Notes: generated from the letters alone by a model not told the origin. A stretch of DNA of 64,000 nt from Agrobacterium tumefaciens (GCF_013337285.1 NZ_SUPW01000005.1:124001-188000); one strand, 5' to 3'. Positions 1 to 9,552 are shown, counted from the first letter of the stretch. Numbers and translations: made by a program.

Positions 1-967
1 ATGCGCCCATGACCACCAGCGCGGCAATCGACACCCACGCGGTTTCGGAAAGGCCGAACACGACAGTGGAAACGCCGAAGAGGCCGACACCGATAAACAT
101 CAGCAGGCCGGCATGGTGGCGAATGGGCCTGAAGGCCAGAATGACTGCAACGGTTATTGCGCCGATGCCGGGGGCGGCGCGCAAAAGCCCGAGACCCCAT
201 GGCCCGAGCGTCAGAACTTCCTTGGCGAAAATCGGCATCAGGGCGACGGCGCCGCCCAGCAGGACCGCGAAGAGGTCGAGCGAAATGGCCCCAAGGACAA
301 TTTTTTCCTGCGAGATGAATTTGAACCCGGCCAGCATCGTTTCGAGGCTGATGGCTTTCGCCGGGCCGCGCTGTTCCGGCTTGTGGATCGTCACCGCCAG
401 CGTTGCGGACACGATGAAGAGCACGAACGCCACGATATAGGCGACGGAAGCGCCGAGGCCATAAAGCAGACCGCCGGCAACCGGACCGAGAATGGATGCC
501 ATTTGCCAGGAAGAAGAATTCCACGCGATAGCGTTCGGCAAATCCTCGACAGGCACAAGATTGGGCGCCAGTGATTGAACCGCCGGCCCCATGAATGCCC
601 GCTCTATGCCAAACACCACGAGAATGGCGAAGACCGGCCAGGGAGAAAAGCTGTGCGTCAGCGTCAAGCCAAGCAGGGCGGCGGCGCAGCCGGCCGCGAT
701 CACCAGGCAAATGGCCATGATGCGCCGGCGATTGTGTCTATCGGCGACCGTTCCGGTCACGAGGATCAGAAGCAGCGATGGCAGAAACTGAAAAAGCCCG
801 ATCAGACCGAGATAAAAGGCGTTTCCGGTCACCTCATACATCTGCCAGCCGACTGAGACGCTGACGATCTGAATGGCGAAGGCTGAAAAAAACCGGGCGC
901 TGAAGAAGCGACGATAGGAACTATGCCGGAATGCACCGAAACGGTTTTCGGCAGAAGGCAGGGACAT
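1..967 (-). CDS. MFS transporter, EntS-like (C-terminus cut by window edge)
   Basis: Inner-membrane major facilitator exporter. It reads from an ATG at 967 leftward with no stop before the window edge, so 322 residues of the N-terminal part are visible. The loop after TM2 carries the MFS motif A form GTVADRHNRRR at about residues 72-82, and many hydrophobic helices follow. The family resembles the MFS_3/enterobactin-exporter (DHA3) group, in which members export siderophores or drugs. The substrate cannot be read from the sequence. Plus-strand open frames in the same stretch are shadows of this gene. It is divergent from yggT, and about 140 bp separate the two starts. Confidence 0.85.
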   Translation of the reverse strand, partial: MSLPSAENRFGAFRHSSYRRFFSARFFSAFAIQIVSVSVGWQMYEVTGNAFYLGLIGLFQFLPSLLLILVTGTVADRHNRRRIMAICLVIAAGCAAALLGLTLTHSFSPWPVFAILVVFGIERAFMGPAVQSLAPNLVPVEDLPNAIAWNSSSWQMASILGPVAGGLLYGLGASVAYIVAFVLFIVSATLAVTIHKPEQRGPAKAISLETMLAGFKFISQEKIVLGAISLDLFAVLLGGAVALMPIFAKEVLTLGPWGLGLLRAAPGIGAITVAVILAFRPIRHHAGLLMFIGVGLFGVSTVVFGLSETAWVSIAALVVMGA

Positions 968-1104
968 CGGCTGGGTGCTCTCGAGAGAATATGAGACGTT
1001 TGCAATAGAGCGATATCACAAGAATCGCCAGCCCTATTGGCGCAACACTTGCCGGTTCACCAGCGAATGTCTAAATGTCTTGCAACCAAGATACGGAGAT
1101 ATTG

Positions 1105-1395
1105 ATGCTTGCCCTGTTTCAGACCATCGATCTGGCTTTGAACCTCTATACGTGGGTGCTGATCGCCAGCGCCATTTTTTCCTGGCTTTACGCCTTCAAC
1201 GTCATCAATTCCCGCAACCAGTTCGTGAATGCCATCGGCAGCTTCCTGGTCAATGTCACGGAACCGGCCCTGCGCCCCATCCGCCGCATTCTGCCCAATC
1301 TCGGCGGCATCGACATTTCGCCGATCATCCTGTTGCTGATCATCTTCTTCATCCGCTCCTTCATGTGGAACACGCTTTATCCGATGACCGTTTGA
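1105..1395 (+). CDS. YggT family membrane protein
   Basis: Small integral membrane protein of 96 residues with two hydrophobic stretches, typical of the YggT family. The family is linked to cell division or osmotic-shock tolerance in some bacteria, but its biochemical role is not settled. I chose the ATG at 1105 rather than the in-frame ATG at 1075 because a GGAG-type ribosome site lies just before it and the shorter product matches the family length. The conserved motif of the family, a proline-rich [11 protein letters not shown] segment, is present in the middle. The stop codon overlaps the start of the following DUF167 gene, so the two are translationally coupled, the usual yggT-yggU pairing. 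Confidence 0.88.
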
Positions 1396-1703
1396 GCGGC
1401 TTCTGGCAGAAACAAAATGATCATGTCCGCCTGTCCGTTCGCCTGACGCCGAGCGGCGGGCGGGATGCGATTGACGGCGTGGAGCAGGATGCGGACGGAC
1501 GCGCTTATCTGAAAGCCCGCGTCAGCGCCGTGCCGGAAGACGGCAAGGCGAACAAGGCCCTGATTGTTTTGCTGGCGAAAAAACTCAGGCTGCCCAAATC
1601 TTCCATCACCTTCATTTCAGGCGAAACAGCGCGTAAAAAAATCCTCCGGATCGACACCGACCCGGAGGATTTCGAAGAGCGTTTTAATAAGCTTACGGGT
1701 TAG
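1392..1703 (+). CDS. DUF167 (YggU) family protein
   Basis: Protein of about 103 residues in the DUF167/YggU family, whose function is unknown. The core [16 protein letters not shown] is the family hallmark, and the C-terminal half ([18 protein letters not shown]) is also typical. No ATG fits. A TTG at 1392 overlaps the yggT stop (the TGA at 1393-1395) and gives the expected length, so I take TTG as the start. Upstream residues in the same open frame do not resemble the family. The gene ends 5 bp before the convergent stop of ppa, and no terminator hairpin is visible between them. Confidence 0.82.
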
Positions 1704-1708
1704 ACCTA

Positions 1709-2242
1709 TCAGCCCTGCGCCTTGTAGCGCTCGATGGCTTCGACGATCAGCTTCTTGGCGACGTCGACATCCTGCCAGCCGCCCATCTTCACCCACTTGC
1801 CGGGCTCCAGATCCTTGTAGTGCTCGAAGAAGTGCTCGATCTGCTTCAGCGTGATTTCCGGCAGGTCGGTGTAGTTGTGAACCTTGTCGTAACGTTGCGT
1901 CAGCTTCGGAGCCGGCACAGCGAGGATCTTCTCGTCCTTGCCGCCGTCATCTTCCATGATCATGACGCCGATGGGGCGAACATTGATTACGCAGCCGGGA
2001 ACCAGCGGACGGGTGTTGCAGATGAGAACATCGATCGGGTCGCCATCATCGGACAGCGTGTGCGGCACGAAGCCATAGTTACCCGGATAGGTCATCGGCG
2101 TGTAGAGGAAGCGATCGACGATCAGCGCACCGGCGTCCTTGTCCATCTCGTACTTGATCGGGTGGCCACCGACCGGCACCTCAACGATAACATTCACGTC
2201 ATCCGGCGGGTTCTTGCCTATGGAAATTGCATCGATACGCAT
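1709..2242 (-). CDS. ppa: Inorganic pyrophosphatase
   Basis: Soluble family I pyrophosphatase that hydrolyses PPi to two phosphates, pulling biosynthetic reactions forward in the cytoplasm. The 177-residue length is standard for bacterial hexameric enzymes. The metal-binding signature DDGDPID sits at residues 65-71. Other active-site blocks are visible: YEMDKD near 31-36, YPGNYGFVP near 52-60, and the C-terminal GKWVKMGGW. The gene is convergent with yggU and monocistronic as far as can be seen. Identification is secure. Confidence 0.97.
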   Translation of the reverse strand: MRIDAISIGKNPPDDVNVIVEVPVGGHPIKYEMDKDAGALIVDRFLYTPMTYPGNYGFVPHTLSDDGDPIDVLICNTRPLVPGCVINVRPIGVMIMEDDGGKDEKILAVPAPKLTQRYDKVHNYTDLPEITLKQIEHFFEHYKDLEPGKWVKMGGWQDVDVAKKLIVEAIERYKAQG

Positions 2243-2403
2243 TCGCTTCCCTCAATTCATCGGGTTGGATTTGGTTTTCGATACTGGGAAAGTCGCCGCA
2301 ATGCAACATGGCTTTGGGCGGATAAGGCAGAATGCAAGATTTGAGGGTATCGCAATTGGGCATGCGTGGCGCAAACGGGCATAAAATCCACCCGCAATTT
2401 TTA

Positions 2404-2910
2404 TCAGTTCCAGACGAAACCAACCTTGCGCAGTGACTTGCCGCCAAAATCTTCCATGCCCTCGGCAATATCCCGTCCGCCATGCGAGCGGAAAAACCGA
2501 TTGGCCACATCGCTGTCTTCAAGGCACCAGACAACGATGCCGTTGCAGCCAAGTGACGTCAGTAGTCTGCGCGCTTCCGTGAACAGCAACGAACCGAGCC
2601 CGATGCCCTGATATTCCGGGCGCAGATAAAGTTCGTAGATCTCGCCGTCATGTGGCAAACCGCGTGCGCGACTGAGGCCCAGCGTCGCATATCCTGCAAC
2701 CACACCGGCCACCTCCACCACCAGCATGGTGGCAGACCCACGGGTCGCCTTCTTCCACCAGATTTCGCCACGGCGCTCCAGCATCTGCGTCAACGGCCGG
2801 TGCGGGATAAGCCCGGCATAGGCTTGGTTCCACGACAGACGGTGCGCTTCGGATATGGCGCGCGCATCATGCGGCTCGGCACGGCGAACATCGATGGATA
2901 ACGTTTTCAT
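2404..2910 (-). CDS. GNAT family N-acetyltransferase
   Basis: 168-residue acetyltransferase of the GNAT fold. The acetyl-CoA pyrophosphate loop is visible as RPEYQGIGLGSLLF at about residues 97-110, followed by the helix-strand pattern of motif A. The C-terminal part (DVANRFFRSHGG) matches motif B of RimI-like members. The acceptor substrate cannot be told; it could be a protein N-terminus or a small molecule. The upstream region holds a TTAA-N7-TTAA box and two GANTC sites, described separately, which suggests cell-cycle control. Neighbours ppa and typA give no functional hint. Confidence 0.85.
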   Translation of the reverse strand: MKTLSIDVRRAEPHDARAISEAHRLSWNQAYAGLIPHRPLTQMLERRGEIWWKKATRGSATMLVVEVAGVVAGYATLGLSRARGLPHDGEIYELYLRPEYQGIGLGSLLFTEARRLLTSLGCNGIVVWCLEDSDVANRFFRSHGGRDIAEGMEDFGGKSLRKVGFVWN

Positions 2911-2915
2911 AACGC

Positions 2916-3048
2916 GATTCTGGCCCCGGCCACGGAAACTTACCAGTCATAAAGGTTAACGCCGGCAAGCTTACCCACAGCCTATTCATGTGGACGACCA
3001 GGAAAAATTAACGCATCCTTAACCTTTCACACAAGCACCTTTCGACTC
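2916..3048 (-). promoter_or_regulatory. Candidate CtrA box with flanking CcrM (GANTC) sites
   Basis: TTAA at 3008-3011 and TTAA at 3019-3022 are separated by exactly seven bases, the full CtrA recognition pattern TTAA-N7-TTAA of alphaproteobacteria. GACTC at 3044-3048 and GATTC at 2916-2920 are GANTC sites of the cell-cycle methylase CcrM. The cluster lies 98-112 bp before the acetyltransferase start and behind the typA terminator, so it most likely controls the acetyltransferase gene. Binding is inferred from sequence only. Confidence 0.5.
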
Positions 3049-3072
3049 ATGCACACATAAAAACGAATGCAT

Positions 3073-3103
3073 AAAAAAACCCGGCTCGAAGCCGGGTTTT
3101 TTC
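3073..3103 (-). terminator. Rho-independent terminator after typA
   Basis: Almost perfect hairpin: a CCCGGCT/AGCCGGG stem around a three-base CGA loop, flanked by A-runs on one side and T-runs on the other. It can therefore work on both strands. It lies about 25 bp beyond the typA stop. Confidence 0.9.
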
Positions 3104-3126
3104 AAATTCGTCACGACAAACCGCAA

Positions 3127-4947
3127 TCAGACAGCAAGCTTGGCCTTTTCGAAACGCTTGCGGTCATTGGCGTCGAGGAACATCTTGCGCAGGCGGATGG
3201 ACTTCGGCGTCACTTCCATCAGCTCATCTTCCTGGATCCAGGAAAGAGCACGATCAAGCGTCATGCGGATCGGCGGTGTCAGCTTCACGGCTTCATCCTT
3301 ACCGGCGGCGCGGATGTTGGTCAGCTGCTTGCCCTTCAGCACGTTCACTTCGAGATCGTTATCACGCGTGTGAATGCCGATGATCATGCCTGCATAAACC
3401 TTTTCACCCGGCTCGATGATCATCGGGCCGCGATCTTCCAGGTTGAACATGGCGTAAGCGACGGCTTCGCCCGAACCATTCGACAGCAGAACGCCGTTGA
3501 TACGACCGGCAATCTGGCCCTTGAAGGGCTGATAGTCATGGAACAGACGGTTCATGATCGCCGTACCGCGCGTGTCGGTGAGCAGTTCGGACTGGTAACC
3601 GATCAGACCACGGGTCGGTGCGTAGAACTTCAGACGAACGCGGTTACCGCCGGAAGGACGAAGCTCGGCCATTTCAGCCTTGCGCTCGGACATCTTCTGA
3701 ACGACCACGCCGGAATGCTCTTCGTCAACGTCGATCACGACTTCTTCAATCGGCTCCAGCAGGGTGCCGTTCTCATCCTTGTGCATCACAACGCGCGGAC
3801 GCGACACGGCAAGCTCGAAGCCTTCGCGGCGCATGGTTTCAATCAGAACCGCCAGCTGCAATTCGCCACGGCCGGAAACGAAGAACGAATCCTTGCCTTC
3901 GGCTTCTTCGATCTTCAGAGCGACGTTGCCTTCGGCTTCCTTGAACAGACGGTCGCGGATAACGCGGCTCGTCACCTTGTCGCCTTCGGTGCCGGCAAGC
4001 GGGCTGTCGTTGACGATGAAGGACATGGTAACGGTCGGCGGATCGATCGGCTGCGCGGTCATCGCTTCGGTCACGGACGGATCGCAGAACGTGTCGGCGA
4101 CGGTGCCCTTGGAAAGGCCGGCGATGGCAACGATGTCGCCCGCATGGGCTTCTTCGATTGCAGTGCGCTCGATACCACGGAATGCGAGGATCTTGGAAAT
4201 ACGGCCAGTTTCGATCAGCTTGCCGTCCTGACCCAGAACCTTCACAGCCTGGTTCGGCTTGATGGAACCGGAAGCGATACGGCCGGTGATGATGCGGCCG
4301 AGGAAGGGGTTGGCTTCGAGGATCGTACCGATCAGACGGAACGGACCTTCTTCAACCTTGGGCTCCGGAACATGTTCGAGAACCAGATCAAGCAACGGCG
4401 CAAGACCCTGATCCTTCGGGCCTTCCGGGTTGACGTTCATCCAGCCGTCACGACCGGAACCGTAAAGGATCGGGAAATCAAGCTGCTCGTCGGTGGCGTC
4501 GAGGTTCGCAAAGAGGTCGAAGACTTCGTTGATGACTTCTTCATGACGGCCATCCGGACGGTCGATCTTGTTGATCGCGACGATCGGGCGAAGACCAACC
4601 TTCAGCGCCTTGGAGACCACGAACTTCGTCTGCGGCATCGGGCCTTCGGAACTATCGACCAGAACGATCGCGCCATCCACCATCGACAGGATACGCTCGA
4701 CTTCACCGCCGAAGTCGGCGTGGCCGGGGGTGTCGACGATGTTGATGCGAACACCCTTCCACTCCACCGAGGTCGCCTTGGCGAGAATGGTGATGCCACG
4801 TTCCTTTTCGAGGTCGTTGCTATCCATCACACGCTCGGCGACGCGCTGGTTGTCGCGGAACGAGCCGGACTGCTTCAGAAGCTCGTCCACGAGCGTCGTT
4901 TTTCCATGGTCAACGTGCGCGATGATCGCGATGTTGCGAAGTGCCAT
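3127..4947 (-). CDS. typA: Ribosome-associated GTPase TypA/BipA
   Basis: 606-residue translational GTPase related to EF-G and LepA. It binds the ribosome and acts in 50S assembly and stress or cold adaptation. GTPase motifs: G1 AHVDHGKT at residues 10-17, GITI at 51-54, DTPGH at 72-76, NKID at 126-129. Domain II (about 200-290), EF-G-like domains III and V, and the family-specific C-terminal domain follow in the expected order and length. The start lies next to a purine-rich site. The gene is preceded by about 150 bp without a gene and ends at a strong terminator, so it is probably a single transcript. Confidence 0.98.
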   Translation of the reverse strand: MALRNIAIIAHVDHGKTTLVDELLKQSGSFRDNQRVAERVMDSNDLEKERGITILAKATSVEWKGVRINIVDTPGHADFGGEVERILSMVDGAIVLVDSSEGPMPQTKFVVSKALKVGLRPIVAINKIDRPDGRHEEVINEVFDLFANLDATDEQLDFPILYGSGRDGWMNVNPEGPKDQGLAPLLDLVLEHVPEPKVEEGPFRLIGTILEANPFLGRIITGRIASGSIKPNQAVKVLGQDGKLIETGRISKILAFRGIERTAIEEAHAGDIVAIAGLSKGTVADTFCDPSVTEAMTAQPIDPPTVTMSFIVNDSPLAGTEGDKVTSRVIRDRLFKEAEGNVALKIEEAEGKDSFFVSGRGELQLAVLIETMRREGFELAVSRPRVVMHKDENGTLLEPIEEVVIDVDEEHSGVVVQKMSERKAEMAELRPSGGNRVRLKFYAPTRGLIGYQSELLTDTRGTAIMNRLFHDYQPFKGQIAGRINGVLLSNGSGEAVAYAMFNLEDRGPMIIEPGEKVYAGMIIGIHTRDNDLEVNVLKGKQLTNIRAAGKDEAVKLTPPIRMTLDRALSWIQEDELMEVTPKSIRLRKMFLDANDRKRFEKAKLAV

Positions 4948-5097
4948 TGTTCAAAATCTCTGAGGTTGGGCGCTACAATGATGAGAAACGCCAATTTAGT
5001 TTGGCGCGCTCATAACCTTTTTTTTGCAAATGCGAAAGGGGGGCCTGTGTCATAAGCCCCCTGCGCTCAGGTTCTAGCTGAGAATTATGACAGTCTC

Positions 5098-7158
5098 TTA
5101 TACAAGGCCGCGCTTCAAAAGCATGGCGTCCGGGCTCGGCATCCTGCCACGGAAGGCGAGATAAGCCTCTTCAGGATCCACGGAACCGCCGACGGAATAG
5201 ATATTGTCCTTCAGCCGGCGCGCCATCTCACCATCAAAGGCATTGCCGGTTTCCTCGAAAGCGGAAAACGCATCGGCATCCAGCACTTCCGACCACATGT
5301 AGGAATAATAGCCGGCGGAATAGCCGTCGCCAGAGAACACATGCTGGAAATGCGGCGTCGCATGCCGCATGACGATGGACTTCGGCATGTTGAGCGCGGA
5401 AAGCACCTCACCCTGCACAGCCATTGGATCACCGACATCGTCGCGGGTGTGAAACGCCATGTCGACGATGGCCGAAGAAGTGAATTCCACCGTGCTGAAA
5501 CCGGCATTGAATGTCTGCGCGGCCAGAACCTTGTCCAGCAACGCCTTTGGCATTGGCGCGCCGGTTTCATAATGAACTGCGTATTTTTCGAGGATTTCCG
5601 GCACCGTCAGCCAATGTTCGTAAAGCTGCGACGGCAACTCAACGAAATCGCGCGAGACACCCGTTCCGGAAACAGAAGGGTAAGTGACATCGGACAACAT
5701 GCCATGCAGCGCATGACCAAATTCATGAAACAGCGTGCGCGCATCATCCAGCGACAGCAGTGCCGGTTTTCCCTCAGCCGGTTTTGCGAAATTGCAGACA
5801 TTGTAGATGATCGGTATCTCACCGACGGTGCCGTCCTTCAAGGGCAGCTTGTGCTGCGACTGGAACGAACTCATCCACGCACCGGAACGCTTGGAAGGAC
5901 GGGCGAAATAATCGCCCAGGAACATGGCTCTCAAATCGCCTTTTTCGTCGCGGATTTCAAAAACCCGCACATCCGGGTGGTAGGCTGCGATGCCTTTTAC
6001 TTCGGTGACGCGAATGGAAAAGAGCCGGTTGGCCACATCGAAGCAGGCCTCGATGATCTTTTCCAGTTGCAGATAGGGCTTCAACTCAGTCTCGGAAAAG
6101 CTGAATTTCCGCGTCCGCAGCTTTTCGGCATAATGACGCCAGTCCCACGGCAAAACCTCGTGGTTCCTGCCTTCCTCGGCAATGATGGCGGCAAGCTCGG
6201 CCTCTTCTTCACCGGCGCGCAGCACCGCCTTTTCCCAGACCTGACCCAGAAGGCCGTTCACGGCATCAGGCGTTTTCGCCATCGTATCGTCGAGCTTATA
6301 GGCGGCGAAATTCGCGTAACCAAGAAGCTTTGCCTTTTCCTCGCGCAGTTCGAGCGTGCGGTGGACAATCTTGCGATTGTCGGTCTCGCCGCCGTTTTCA
6401 CCCCGCGCCACCCAGGCCTTGAAGGCCTGTTCGCGCAAATCACGGCGTTCGGAAAAGGTTAGAAAAGGCTCGATGATCGAACGGGAGAGGGTAACCGCGA
6501 ATTTCCCGTCTTCGCCATGTTCGCGGGCAGCACCCGCCATCGCATCGCGCAGAAAACCGGGAATGCCGGCAAGTTCGTCTTCCGTGGAAAGCAGCAGCTT
6601 CCAGCTCTTTTCATCCGCAAGCACATTCTGCCCGAAGCTCGCACCGAGACCGGCAAGCTCCTCGTTGATCGCCGCCAGCCGCTCCTGCCGGTCCTTCGGC
6701 AACTTTGCGCCGGAGCGCACAAAACCCTTCCAGTGGCGCTCGAGAACGCGCTTCTCCTCGCCCGTCAGCGCAAGCGACTCGTGCTTTTCCCACAATGTAT
6801 CGATGCGCTTGAACAGGGCCTCATTCATGCCGATCTTCGAATAGTGCCGCGACATTTTCGGTGCGATTTCCCGCTCCAATGCCTGAATGGCGCTATTGGT
6901 ATGCGCCCCCGCCTTGTTCCAGAACAGGGCTGAAATGCGCGAAAGCTCGTCGCCCGCCATTTCGAGCGCGGTCACGGTGTTTTCGAAGCTCGGCGCCTGC
7001 GCATTGCCGGCAATCGCATTGATTTCCTGCTCGTGCGACAGAAGGGCGGCTTCGAAGGCCGGGCCGAAATCCTCATCTTTGACCGCATCGAATTTCGGCA
7101 GACCGTTGTGACCGTTCCAGGTAACGAGTGCAGGATAAAGTGCGGTCTTGGATGGCAT
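5098..7158 (-). CDS. prlC: M3 family oligopeptidase (oligopeptidase A type)
   Basis: Zinc metallo-oligopeptidase of 686 residues that degrades short peptides in the cytoplasm, including signal-peptide remnants. The zinc motif HEFGH is at about residue 478, with the M3 form LFHEFGHALHG around it. The C-terminal half (SVEFTSSAIVD-like and GYSAGYYSYMWSEVLDADAF) is typical of the M3A subfamily. I chose the ATG at 7158, 57 bp inside the longest frame, because an AAGGAAG ribosome site stands just before it. It lacks a signal peptide. Dcp (dipeptidyl carboxypeptidase) is a close alternative; length and context do not fully separate the two. Confidence 0.9.
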   Translation of the reverse strand: MPSKTALYPALVTWNGHNGLPKFDAVKDEDFGPAFEAALLSHEQEINAIAGNAQAPSFENTVTALEMAGDELSRISALFWNKAGAHTNSAIQALEREIAPKMSRHYSKIGMNEALFKRIDTLWEKHESLALTGEEKRVLERHWKGFVRSGAKLPKDRQERLAAINEELAGLGASFGQNVLADEKSWKLLLSTEDELAGIPGFLRDAMAGAAREHGEDGKFAVTLSRSIIEPFLTFSERRDLREQAFKAWVARGENGGETDNRKIVHRTLELREEKAKLLGYANFAAYKLDDTMAKTPDAVNGLLGQVWEKAVLRAGEEEAELAAIIAEEGRNHEVLPWDWRHYAEKLRTRKFSFSETELKPYLQLEKIIEACFDVANRLFSIRVTEVKGIAAYHPDVRVFEIRDEKGDLRAMFLGDYFARPSKRSGAWMSSFQSQHKLPLKDGTVGEIPIIYNVCNFAKPAEGKPALLSLDDARTLFHEFGHALHGMLSDVTYPSVSGTGVSRDFVELPSQLYEHWLTVPEILEKYAVHYETGAPMPKALLDKVLAAQTFNAGFSTVEFTSSAIVDMAFHTRDDVGDPMAVQGEVLSALNMPKSIVMRHATPHFQHVFSGDGYSAGYYSYMWSEVLDADAFSAFEETGNAFDGEMARRLKDNIYSVGGSVDPEEAYLAFRGRMPSPDAMLLKRGLV

Positions 7159-7333
7159 TTCATCTTCCTTGTACAATTCTAGATTAAAGCCATATGGGCA
7201 CGCCCCCACCGCCAATTCAATATCCGGAATTTGGTGTGGAATACGCCGATGTCTTCACGGCAAAGTATTGACCGGTGCCACGGCGACATGATCTGGTTTG
7301 TTGAAATAATATCCCATGATGGAGATATGTATT

Positions 7334-7759
7334 ATGGAGATTTATTCTTTAAGGTCCTCTAATAATTTCCTTTTCAGGGACAATTCCAGAAACGCCAGAT
7401 CCGTGGGCAATACCGATTTCGGCAAGGCGGCCAAATCCGACGCAGGTGCAGGCTTCGAGGAGACGGTGAAACGCATCGATTTCACCCGCCTCAGCCTGCG
7501 CGAGTTGCGCGAAATCGCCCAGGAATATTACGATGCGGGGAAAATCGGCCACGATACCTGGCTTGAGCTTTCCTCCGAACTGCCGGCCCAAACTCTGAAC
7601 GCCAATGGCGAGGTAATCGACATATCCGGCGTGACCGATGATACGGATTTCGACTTCCTGTCGTATTTTTCCGACCGGGCCGAAATCGCCAGCTCCATCG
7701 GCACGACGGATGAGGCACAAAAAATGCAGGACGTCCTGTCTTTTTTTGCTTTGGCGTAA
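7334..7759 (+). CDS. Hypothetical protein, acidic C-terminus
   Basis: 141-residue protein I do not recognise. I use the ATG at 7334, which has a GGAGA site eight bases before it; an earlier start at 7316 is possible. The N-terminal 25 residues are polar with several Asn and Arg. The central part (LRELREIAQEYYDAGKIGHDTWLEL) predicts helices, and the rest is acidic with several Asp-rich turns and an amphipathic C-terminal helix. There is no signal peptide or membrane segment. It stands alone between the divergent peptidase gene and marR. Its reading frame is clean and codon use resembles its neighbours, so it is probably a real gene of the clade. Confidence 0.65.
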   Translation: MEIYSLRSSNNFLFRDNSRNARSVGNTDFGKAAKSDAGAGFEETVKRIDFTRLSLRELREIAQEYYDAGKIGHDTWLELSSELPAQTLNANGEVIDISGVTDDTDFDFLSYFSDRAEIASSIGTTDEAQKMQDVLSFFALA

Positions 7760-7861
7760 CGATCTTCGACTATCTTGCTGAACATAAAGCAACCGAACTG
7801 ACACATACTTTACTCGATTTTCGACAATATGATTTGCGTACCATTGCTTATCGCCCGGAAT

Positions 7862-7882
7862 TTAGTAAGGCTGACTTACAAA
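7862..7882 (+). promoter_or_regulatory. Candidate MarR-type operator
   Basis: Inverted repeat GTAAG-N5-CTTAC, within a slightly longer symmetric TTTA/CAAA context, ending about ten bases before the marR start and overlapping its ribosome-site region. Position and symmetry fit an autoregulatory operator of the downstream MarR protein. This is inference from sequence only. Confidence 0.4.
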
Positions 7883-7891
7883 AGGCGAAGC

Positions 7892-8350
7892 ATGGGCACG
7901 AAACGCGAAAAAGATTCATTGGCATTTTTGCTGAACAGCGGCGCACGCCTGCTGAACAGTGCATTTGAGCGCCGCATTTCCGAGGCCGGGTTGGGCCTGA
8001 CCCCCGGTGAGGCACGCGCATTGCTGACGGTTGCGGTCGTGGATGGCAGCAAACAGTCGGAGATCGCCGCCCGCCTCGGCATCGAGCCCATGACGATCTG
8101 CGCCTATCTCGACAAGTTGCAGTCCCTCAATCTCGTCGAACGCCAGCAGGACCCGCAGGACAGGCGCTCCAAACGCATCGTGCTGACAAAGGCCTCCACC
8201 GACATGCTGGAAGCCGTACGACTGGAAATCGACCAGCTCGTCAGCCACGCCACGCAGGGCATGAATGAGGAGGAGGTCGCGCTGTTCCGCAGCTTCCTGC
8301 AGACGCTTCGCAACAATCTGCAGCCGGAACAGCCGGGCCAAAACAGCTGA
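7892..8350 (+). CDS. MarR family transcriptional regulator
   Basis: 152-residue winged-helix regulator. The DNA-binding part (KQSEIAARLGIEPMTICAYLDKLQSLNLVERQ) covers about residues 55-87, and the wing RRSKRIVLT follows. I chose the ATG at 7892 because of a nearby AAAGGCG site; the longer frame from 7829 adds residues unlike the family. It is followed within 6 bp by an MFS drug exporter, the classic marR-efflux arrangement in which the regulator represses the pair until it binds a phenolic or antibiotic ligand. The ligand is unknown. Confidence 0.9.
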   Translation: MGTKREKDSLAFLLNSGARLLNSAFERRISEAGLGLTPGEARALLTVAVVDGSKQSEIAARLGIEPMTICAYLDKLQSLNLVERQQDPQDRRSKRIVLTKASTDMLEAVRLEIDQLVSHATQGMNEEEVALFRSFLQTLRNNLQPEQPGQNS

Positions 8351-8355
8351 TCGCA

Positions 8356-9552
8356 ATGTCGTCAGAAACAATCATGTCCAGAAAGCGCACGGCAATACTC
8401 GGTGCGCTGCTGACGGCGCTGGCACCCATTTCCATGGCAATCTATACACCGGCCATGCCGGAACTGACACGGGTTTTCGCCACCACCGAGTCCGCCGTCA
8501 AGCTCAGCCTGTCGCTCTATTTTGCCGGTTTCGCCATAACCCAGCTGCTCGCCGGACCGGCATCCGACGCCTTCGGGCGGCGAAAGGCCAGTCTGTTCTT
8601 TCTTTCAATCTTTCTCGGCGGCGGACTGCTTGCGGTTTTTGCCCCGACAATTGAAGTCCTGCTCTTCGCCCGGTTGGTACAGGGCATCGGCGCCTCCGTT
8701 GGCATGACGGTGGCGCGCGCCGTCGTGCGCGACCAGTTCACCGGCGCTGATGCCTCCAGCATCATGAACCTCATCGGCATCATGCTGGCCGTCGGACCGG
8801 CCATGGGACCGACAATCGGCGGGCTATCCCTTGCAGCCTTCGGCTGGAAATCGGTGTTTTTCCTCATGGCCGGCCTCGGGGCCATGGCCATCTTCGCCGT
8901 GGTTGTCTTTCTGCGCGAAACGACAGTCCCGGACAAAAACCTGATCCGCCCCTGCCGTCTCCTGTCTGCCTATGGCACGTTGCTGACCCAGCCACGGTTT
9001 CTATTCGCCGCACTCGTGCTCGGCGGCTCCATCGGCGCGCTTTATGCGCAGGCCACCATGCTGACCTTCATTCTTATTAACGAAGTCGGCATGACCCCCA
9101 CCGCCTTCGGCGTCGGAATGCTGATGCAGACCGGCGCTTATTTCTTCGGCTCCATTGCCTTGCGTTATATCGCACCGAAGTTGGGTGACCGGCGTTCGGT
9201 GATGCTCGGCCTCTGTTTTTCGGGCACCGGCGGTCTTCTCATCATGCTGTCAGTATTGCTGGTGCCGCCATCCTTCCTTTCCATCATGGTACCCGTGGCG
9301 GTCGCAACGGTCGGCATCGCTTTGTTGACACCCTCGATGGTGACGGCGGCCCTTGCCCCCTTTCCGCACATCGCCGGTTCGGCATCGGCGATGATGGGCT
9401 TCATCCAGATGGGATCGGGCTTTGCGGGTGGGACTGCGGCCTCACTCATCGGTTCCCCGCTGACCGGTTTTGGCATTATCATCCCGGTCATGGAATTCAC
9501 GGCAGTCGCCAGCTACATCGGCTTCCGCATCGTCTCCAAAAGGCAGTCATGA
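8356..9552 (+). CDS. Bcr/CflA family multidrug MFS transporter
   Basis: Inner-membrane drug:proton antiporter of 398 residues with 12 predicted helices (DHA1 family, Bcr/CflA branch). Motif A-like GPASDAFGRRKA is in the loop after TM2 and motif C-like GPAMGPTIGG in TM5. It probably exports toxic compounds. Expression is probably set by the upstream marR, from which it is separated by only a few bases. A second ATG at 8374 is an alternative start; neither has a strong ribosome site. The stop overlaps the terminator of the convergent argG gene. Confidence 0.88.
   Translation: MSSETIMSRKRTAILGALLTALAPISMAIYTPAMPELTRVFATTESAVKLSLSLYFAGFAITQLLAGPASDAFGRRKASLFFLSIFLGGGLLAVFAPTIEVLLFARLVQGIGASVGMTVARAVVRDQFTGADASSIMNLIGIMLAVGPAMGPTIGGLSLAAFGWKSVFFLMAGLGAMAIFAVVVFLRETTVPDKNLIRPCRLLSAYGTLLTQPRFLFAALVLGGSIGALYAQATMLTFILINEVGMTPTAFGVGMLMQTGAYFFGSIALRYIAPKLGDRRSVMLGLCFSGTGGLLIMLSVLLVPPSFLSIMVPVAVATVGIALLTPSMVTAALAPFPHIAGSASAMMGFIQMGSGFAGGTAASLIGSPLTGFGIIIPVMEFTAVASYIGFRIVSKRQS

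Noticed and set aside
2975-2984. DnaA-box-like TTACCCACA
   Set aside because: A single imperfect box without further boxes or an AT-rich unwinding region is not evidence for an origin.
3067-5055. 662-codon plus-strand open frame opposite typA
   Set aside because: It is the antisense shadow of a high-GC gene. The minus strand gives a perfect TypA, and this frame has no recognisable domain.
5341-6462. 373-codon plus-strand open frame inside the M3 peptidase
   Set aside because: Shadow frame; the minus-strand peptidase is complete and conserved.
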